NCBI GenBank assembly: GCA_963693085.1
Contig: OY856412.1
Coordinates: forward strand, 965,895,281 to 965,959,280
DNA: 64,000 bases
Origin: Alisma plantago-aquatica
Taxonomy: Eukaryota; Streptophyta; Magnoliopsida; Alismatales; Alismataceae
Reading direction: 5' to 3'
Both the position numbers and the translations under genes were made by a program. The notes under the pieces are model-generated. The model did no database searches and was not told the origin of the DNA. It worked only from the letters and a program-made list of their open reading frames with translations. Shown here one piece after another: positions 41,101 through 47,100 of the stretch; positions within the stretch are counted from its first letter, which is position 1; every line of letters begins with the position of its first letter.

Positions 41101-44100
41101 CAAATTAAAAGGAAATTGAGGAATGAATAAAGTAGATGGAAGGGATAAATGTGGGGTTGGTGAAATTGTCCCAATTCCCTTAACAGAAGCAACAAAGCCA
41201 TCTGCAAGGGTGACACCGGGTAGGTTGGGTTTATGTGTGTAGGTGGTGAACATCTCTCGTACCCCAGCGATGTGATCAGTTGCACCGGAATCAAGAACCC
41301 AGTCTGACTTGGACGTCGATGCTTTGGATCCATGTGAAATGCATGCTGACAAATCGAGACTTTGTGCATTGAATACTGAAGTCATTGCTTGTTTTGAAGC
41401 TCGAAGACGCATCAAATGAGCATATTCTTCTTTGGACAAAGACATCTGATATATAGCTGCCTCCCGGGTATCATCTACAGTTTTCATGTTGGTGGACTTC
41501 GCAGGGATTCCATAAGACTCATTACGGATTGTCGCACAAGATTGGTGAACAACAAACTCTTTATCAACCATGTTGACCAAATAATGCACCCACAAATGAG
41601 ATATTAATTAAATCAGCACAAGATGGACCAGGAACAGAAGCAAACTTGATGGCAAAGATTCAGATTTTTTTTCTTCAAGAAATCAGACTTGTTCCTCAAC
41701 AAATCAGACTTGTTCTTCAAGAAATCAGACCAATATACAATAGAAGACCTTAAATCTGACTATTGCACACTTTGTAGAAGCTGGAGACCTTGAAATAAGA
41801 TTGTTTGGCCTTGAAAACAGAACTTTCCAAAGTCGGTAGCAGACGTGCTACAGTACTCCGCGGCTACAGTACCTAGGGAGAATGATCGAAGCTCCCTCCT
41901 TGGATTACCAATGCCTGTGACCTTCTAGGGCAAGGTAATAGGATCAAGGACGCCCCTTATAGACCAGATTTGAGTAGGGAAAACAGCCCTTAAAACCTTT
42001 TATTGAAGCCAAACTCTTGCTGCGATAGAAGCCTGATCAAAGCAGCCAAATACAAGATGATTTCGAGAAGCACGTAGGGGAGTAGCAGCCAGCCACCACC
42101 ACCGTGGAGCAACTAAGACCAAGGGGATACAACACCCAAAACGAATGATCTGAAATCCAAGTAAAGAAGGAGCATCAGCCACTCCAAGGACCGTCGTGCT
42201 ACAGTATGGTACTGTAGCAAGCGGGAAAGCAGGAGGTTTTGCTGATTTGGGTGACTGAAGACCTTACGTTGGGGATGACAAGTTCCTTGGAGAGAGTGAC
42301 GTTCCCTGTTGCTCTGATACCATGAGAAAACTAGAGCAAAAAGTGGGAGAATCCCTCAACTTTACACGGTTGAGGTGCTTCTATATTTATATACATGAGA
42401 ATTTACACATAGATCCCTGACTTTTATCACACTTACAAGTAGGACCCTATACACATATTAACAGATTCATTATACTTCTTCGTCTTCTATCTGTCCATGC
42501 ATCTATCATAATTGAGCAGCCACTCTTCCTCTACTCATCTCTGTGAGTCTCCAACGAGTTCCTAGTATGTTCCACTTCTCTATTTAAAAGAGGCTCCTGC
42601 ACTTCATGTATTCTAGGGCCTCGCAAGCCAGGACCAAATTGGCCAACAACCTCTAACATTACATTGAAGCTCCTCAATGTCATTGTATTCATCACCATCC
42701 CTGCAATTTTCATTGTGTTTCATGTAAGTACATGCTTATGTAGGTATACAATTTGCTAAAATAATTCCAGGAACAAGATATAGTGATATACTAAACAAGT
42801 AAAGACATGCTTACCAGCTTGATAAAACCATCTTGTAATGAACTGCACTGCCTTCTTCCTTTCTTTTTTCTTCAACTTCATGTTAATTTCTTCTTGCTTT
42901 GATGACCACCTCTCCTTCACTACAACTTCTGGGTCCCTATTGAAATACTGGTTAATTTGTCCCACCACCTTAGGCTTCTTTGGTCGTGAACCACCAAGAA
43001 CTACCATATCATCATCAGACCGCACCCTAATGTTGACGTCCTCTCTAGATTCATCCATTTTCTTTTGTTTCTTGGCCTTCTTTGCTGCTAATTTATCCAA
43101 ATACTCAATAGTCTCCCTTTTTACTTCTGGTGGCACACTCGTACAAGGATCCACATCTCCTCTCCTTCCAGCAAGGTGTTTCTTCAATATGAAAATCCCA
43201 CCCGTGGAGACATGTTCACAAAAAGTACAGCGAAGGCAATGTCTATGAGTTGGGTCTAGAAGTTCACAATATTTCCAACTTGGAACTTGCGACCTACTGT
43301 TGGAAGCAATAGCAACGTTTTCTTGATTCTGAGGGGCTGGAGGAGCAGGCATATCATTGGCCATCTACAAAAAGTCACAAAACACAATTTATAACAAAAG
43401 TATAATGAATTGAATATTGAATACATGAATCGAGTTTGAATAAAATATATTTGAAGTCGCTTTCCTTTTATTGTATAAAACCATGTTCTAATTTGAACCA
43501 CAGACTTGGAGAAGATATATATTTGATGCGAGTGAGAGTTTTTTCTCAAAAACCTTATCTAAAATATAAAAAAATGCTTGGGCAATACCAAGGATCTATT
43601 GGTAGTTGGGAGAGGGTGGACAACAATGATTTGGGGCATACAAACTAGTCAGAGGTGATTTTGCATGCTTCTAGCCCCGTGTGGTGAGGGGCGACAAAAG
43701 CCATTAGAATAGGTGGAGAGGTGAGGTGAGGGATTTTAGGAAGGTGGCATTGGTCTGTAGGAAGTTCCGAGGATATAGTGGTGGTTGGAGAGGGTGGCTG
43801 ACAAAGGTTTTGTGGGGGAATGGGTTTAAGGATGGAGGATATTAGCATTTGATTTCCTTTTCCCTTCAGTTCCTGATGAAGTAAATCAGAAAAGAAACTC
43901 CTTTCATTGACTATCGCATTGACTATCGCTAATACCAAGCAAGAATGGTTGGGGATCTCCAATTCATTAAGCTTGTATCTGAAATGTCCCAAGTGCCAAA
44001 CATCAGTGTAAAAGATCAGGTGGAATCCGTGAGGTTGGTTATAGAGACGTCCTAATTGATGTCAAGCTTATCATCAGCAATAAGAGTAATTCAAAGTACA

Positions 44101-47100
44101 TTTCTATGAGTCCATCTGGCTTCAAAATCATAGTTGAGATGGCCAGATCTTCATATACATTTTTTTTTCAGTTTGCCGAAATGCTCGGAGGCATTATGAA
44201 TTCAGGTTAATCTACTTATAAGTAATTCAAAGTACATTTCTGGTAGTCCATCTGGCTTCAAAATCATAGTTGAGATGGCCAGATCTTCATATACATTTTT
44301 TTCAGTTTGCCGAAATGCTCGGAGGCATTATGAATTCAGGTTAATCTACTTATAGGCGGTGGAAGGTTGGTTGGGTGTGGGGGGAAGAAGCCTGACAAAC
44401 TAATGAGAGGAGGAACTGCTTGCTTTTAGCCTGTGGCAAGGGGCCAAAAAACATTAGAGTAGGTGGAAATGTGAGGTGAGGGGTTATGGGGAGGTGGCAT
44501 TGTTCTGTAGGCAATACCAAGGATCTCGTGGTGATGGGGAGGATGGACGAAATTGGTTTTGAGGTCACAACCTAGTCAGAGGCGGAGATGCCTTCTTTTA
44601 GCCCTCTGTGGCAAGGGCAACAACAGTAGGCATTAGAGTAGGTGGACAGAGGTGAGGGATTATGGGAAGGTCGCATTGGTCTGTAGATAATACGAGGATC
44701 TAGTAGTGGTTGGAGATGGTGGTACGCAATGGATTTGGGGTGGGTGGGGGGGGACCTTAAAGAATGGATGACAGTGTGCAGCTAGTTCTATATTCAGAAA
44801 TGATTCTCTGAGTTGATTGAAAAGATTGTACCATTTTCATTTCTGATTCAGCATTTTAACATTTCAGATTGAGTGGATATTCGTCCCTTTTTAGGACGTA
44901 TTCACGAATCAAGCTAATGAAGGGGTTTGGCTGGGATTAATGGGATGGAATTCAGTAAAATCCAGAGTCCCCCCAGGAATTAAACTTTTCATAAATTTCA
45001 ATATCTAGAATATCAAATCGACACAACTTGCAGTCAGATTTCTTGAGATCCAGAAAGCAAAGGTGTTTGGAACAGCTTTTAAAGAATCCATACTGCTTAA
45101 GGATCCAAATCTCCTAAAATACCAAGCAGGCCTAAGTCTTATTCTTAATTCACTGATTATTTGTTTATATTGAGATAGAACCATTATGTGTGATTGGCTA
45201 GCAAACTCCTTTACAACAATGCAAGGTAAAAAATATCATATATAACAAACCAGTACTCCTTTCTATTGATGATAAAACTTTGATCTGTTAATTACGGAAT
45301 TTATTGTAAATGACAAGGTTTCAAAAAGCGCGAAGCGTTTGGACGGGACCTTGTAGCCGATTAATTGCCAGACGGGACCTTGCAAAATTACATACATATG
45401 TATATAAATACTATATTTTTGAATTTTTTTTATACATATCTAAACATTTTACAAGACAATATAAAACATCCAAATAGTTTATAACACAAACTATACGACA
45501 ATGATTGTATCGATATAATATAGTAAGCAATATACTTGTCATAGATAAAACACCCTACACATAAAATAATAAGTGTATATACAAGATGCAACAACAATTT
45601 TGTATCACATGTTTACATAGCTAAAGAGTAAACAATAAACCTATTGTAGCTAGCTTACAAACGTATTGTTATATTTGCACATCATCAAATAGTCATACAT
45701 TATAGCAGTACATTTAATCAAAGTATGCATTCTAAATTAGATTATAGTTACCTATAATATACTTGGATACATCACAAAAGTACCATATCATTACAGCTTA
45801 CATACAAAGTATGCATTCTAAATTAGAACTAGGTATATCATAGAGCATTTAATGTATGCTAGTTTAATATATTATAGTCAATATTTTTTGAGTTAGAAGG
45901 AGACAGTCTCCCTCCCTCCCTCAAACAGGTGCAAGAGCCCGGATGACCCAAGGGTTATAAATACAATGCGCAACATGAGGTTTCGAACCCGGGTCCCCCG
46001 GGGAGGATAGGCCGGACCGAACATCTGCGTTACACTGACCGGGTTATTATAGTCAATACTAATCAGAGCATATAATGTACTTAATGTTATATGCTTACAG
46101 CTTACAACAGTTTTTTAAAAAAAAGTGGGAAAAAGCGGGTTAAGCGGGCAAAAAGCGGCCACTTTTCTCAGATCCACTCAAGCGGCGCTTATGGCACTTT
46201 TTAATCGGCCATCACAGTGGCCGCCTAGGACGCTTTTTAAAACACTGGTAAATGATATTTTTTTTCATTATTATTTCAGTGAAATAATAATTTATAATTT
46301 ATATAGCTGTAGATCACTGATATCTACTAAATCCTCGCGCTTACTAAGGCACTGTGATGAGAAATGTGCTTGCTCATATGATCTAGCATTGTAACAAAAT
46401 CAAATACAGGAGCCACAGTCACTTTCTGAGAACATGCTTGGTTCTTTGTGCATAATCTAAATTTATGGTTGATCATAGACATTTATGAGTGTTTTTTTAT
46501 TTCTCACATGTATTTCTTGGAAATTTCTATTTTGTCGTCAGATTATACCCTAATAAACACATCACAGACACTTCTCCCAAACTTTCATTTCCGGTACATG
46601 ATAAAACTCCTAATAACATTCTGGATACAGTGAACATTGGGCTTGCTCATATGATGGGTTTTCCTAAACTGATCAGGGGGAAAAGAGGCTTTTTTGCGTG
46701 TTGTATGGTCTTTCTTTGCTATAATTTCTCACCAATGCTATGAGATTAGTGTCAAAACCTTACAGAGAAGATCACTCAATTTGTGGCAAGTATTTACAGT
46801 GGATTGGGTATTAAAGTATTCAACAAATATGCTTTCTGATGTCTCCTACATTTGTTATCATATTTGGTTTATGACTGTACTTCGCTGCACATTTTTACTT
46901 CATGGCATTTAGCAAATTCTTGCTGAATGTTGGATATTTGCTAAAAACACAGCATTAGGAAGGCAACCCTTAGAATCAACAGATGCAATCCTTCAAAAAA
47001 AGAAAAAAAAAAACAAAGATGCAACCCTTTCTAAGAATCAACAAATCTCCGAGTCTAACAAAAAAAATGCTGTTTAAGTTATATGTATAGACTCTCGTCA

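Larger units (their letters stand above)
37957..42463 (-). mobile_element. Ty1/copia retrotransposon, near-identical LTRs, no gag
   Basis: LTRs lie at 37957-38099 (143 bp) and 42323-42463 (141 bp). They differ by one CA unit, so the insertion is young. Ends are TG...CA. On the minus strand the primer-binding site TGGTATCAGAGC (42322-42311) follows the 5' LTR, and GAGGGGGAG precedes the 3' LTR (38100-38108). The pol ORF is open. No gag-sized ORF lies between the PBS and pol. Flanks GAAAG and GATTC do not form a target-site duplication. Confidence 0.95.
36100..43364 (-). pseudogene. hAT transposase gene, dead, split by a copia insertion
   Basis: Exon 1 (43364-42815) starts MANDMPAP and has a BED finger (CTFCEHVSTGGIFILKKHLAG). 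Exon 2 (42700-42464) has the DUF659 start (FGPGLRGPRIHEVQEPLL) and GCSIMIDAWTDRRRRSIMN. It resumes at 37956 with LSVN and continues with GTSFLRAIDASADIHN, VVTDNATAN and HCVDLMLEGIG, then after 37096 NRREGVMEGLMEC and ALGILNLTCTSSGCERNWST (dimerisation region). Introns are seen at about 42814-42701, 37180-37097, 36874-36785 and 36664-36568. Lesions are TAG for Trp before RKSGCSIMIDAW, a frameshift after LSVNCKN, TAA after ERLANMVT, TGA for Trp before DKRLHRPLH, and the copia insertion. Confidence 0.88.

Noticed and set aside
38107..41595. The 1,162-codon ORF as a host gene
   Set aside because: It has protease, integrase, RT and RNase H motifs and lies between two LTRs, so it belongs to a copia retrotransposon.
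42838..43248. 136-codon plus-strand ORF
   Set aside because: It is antisense to the BED-finger exon of the hAT transposase.
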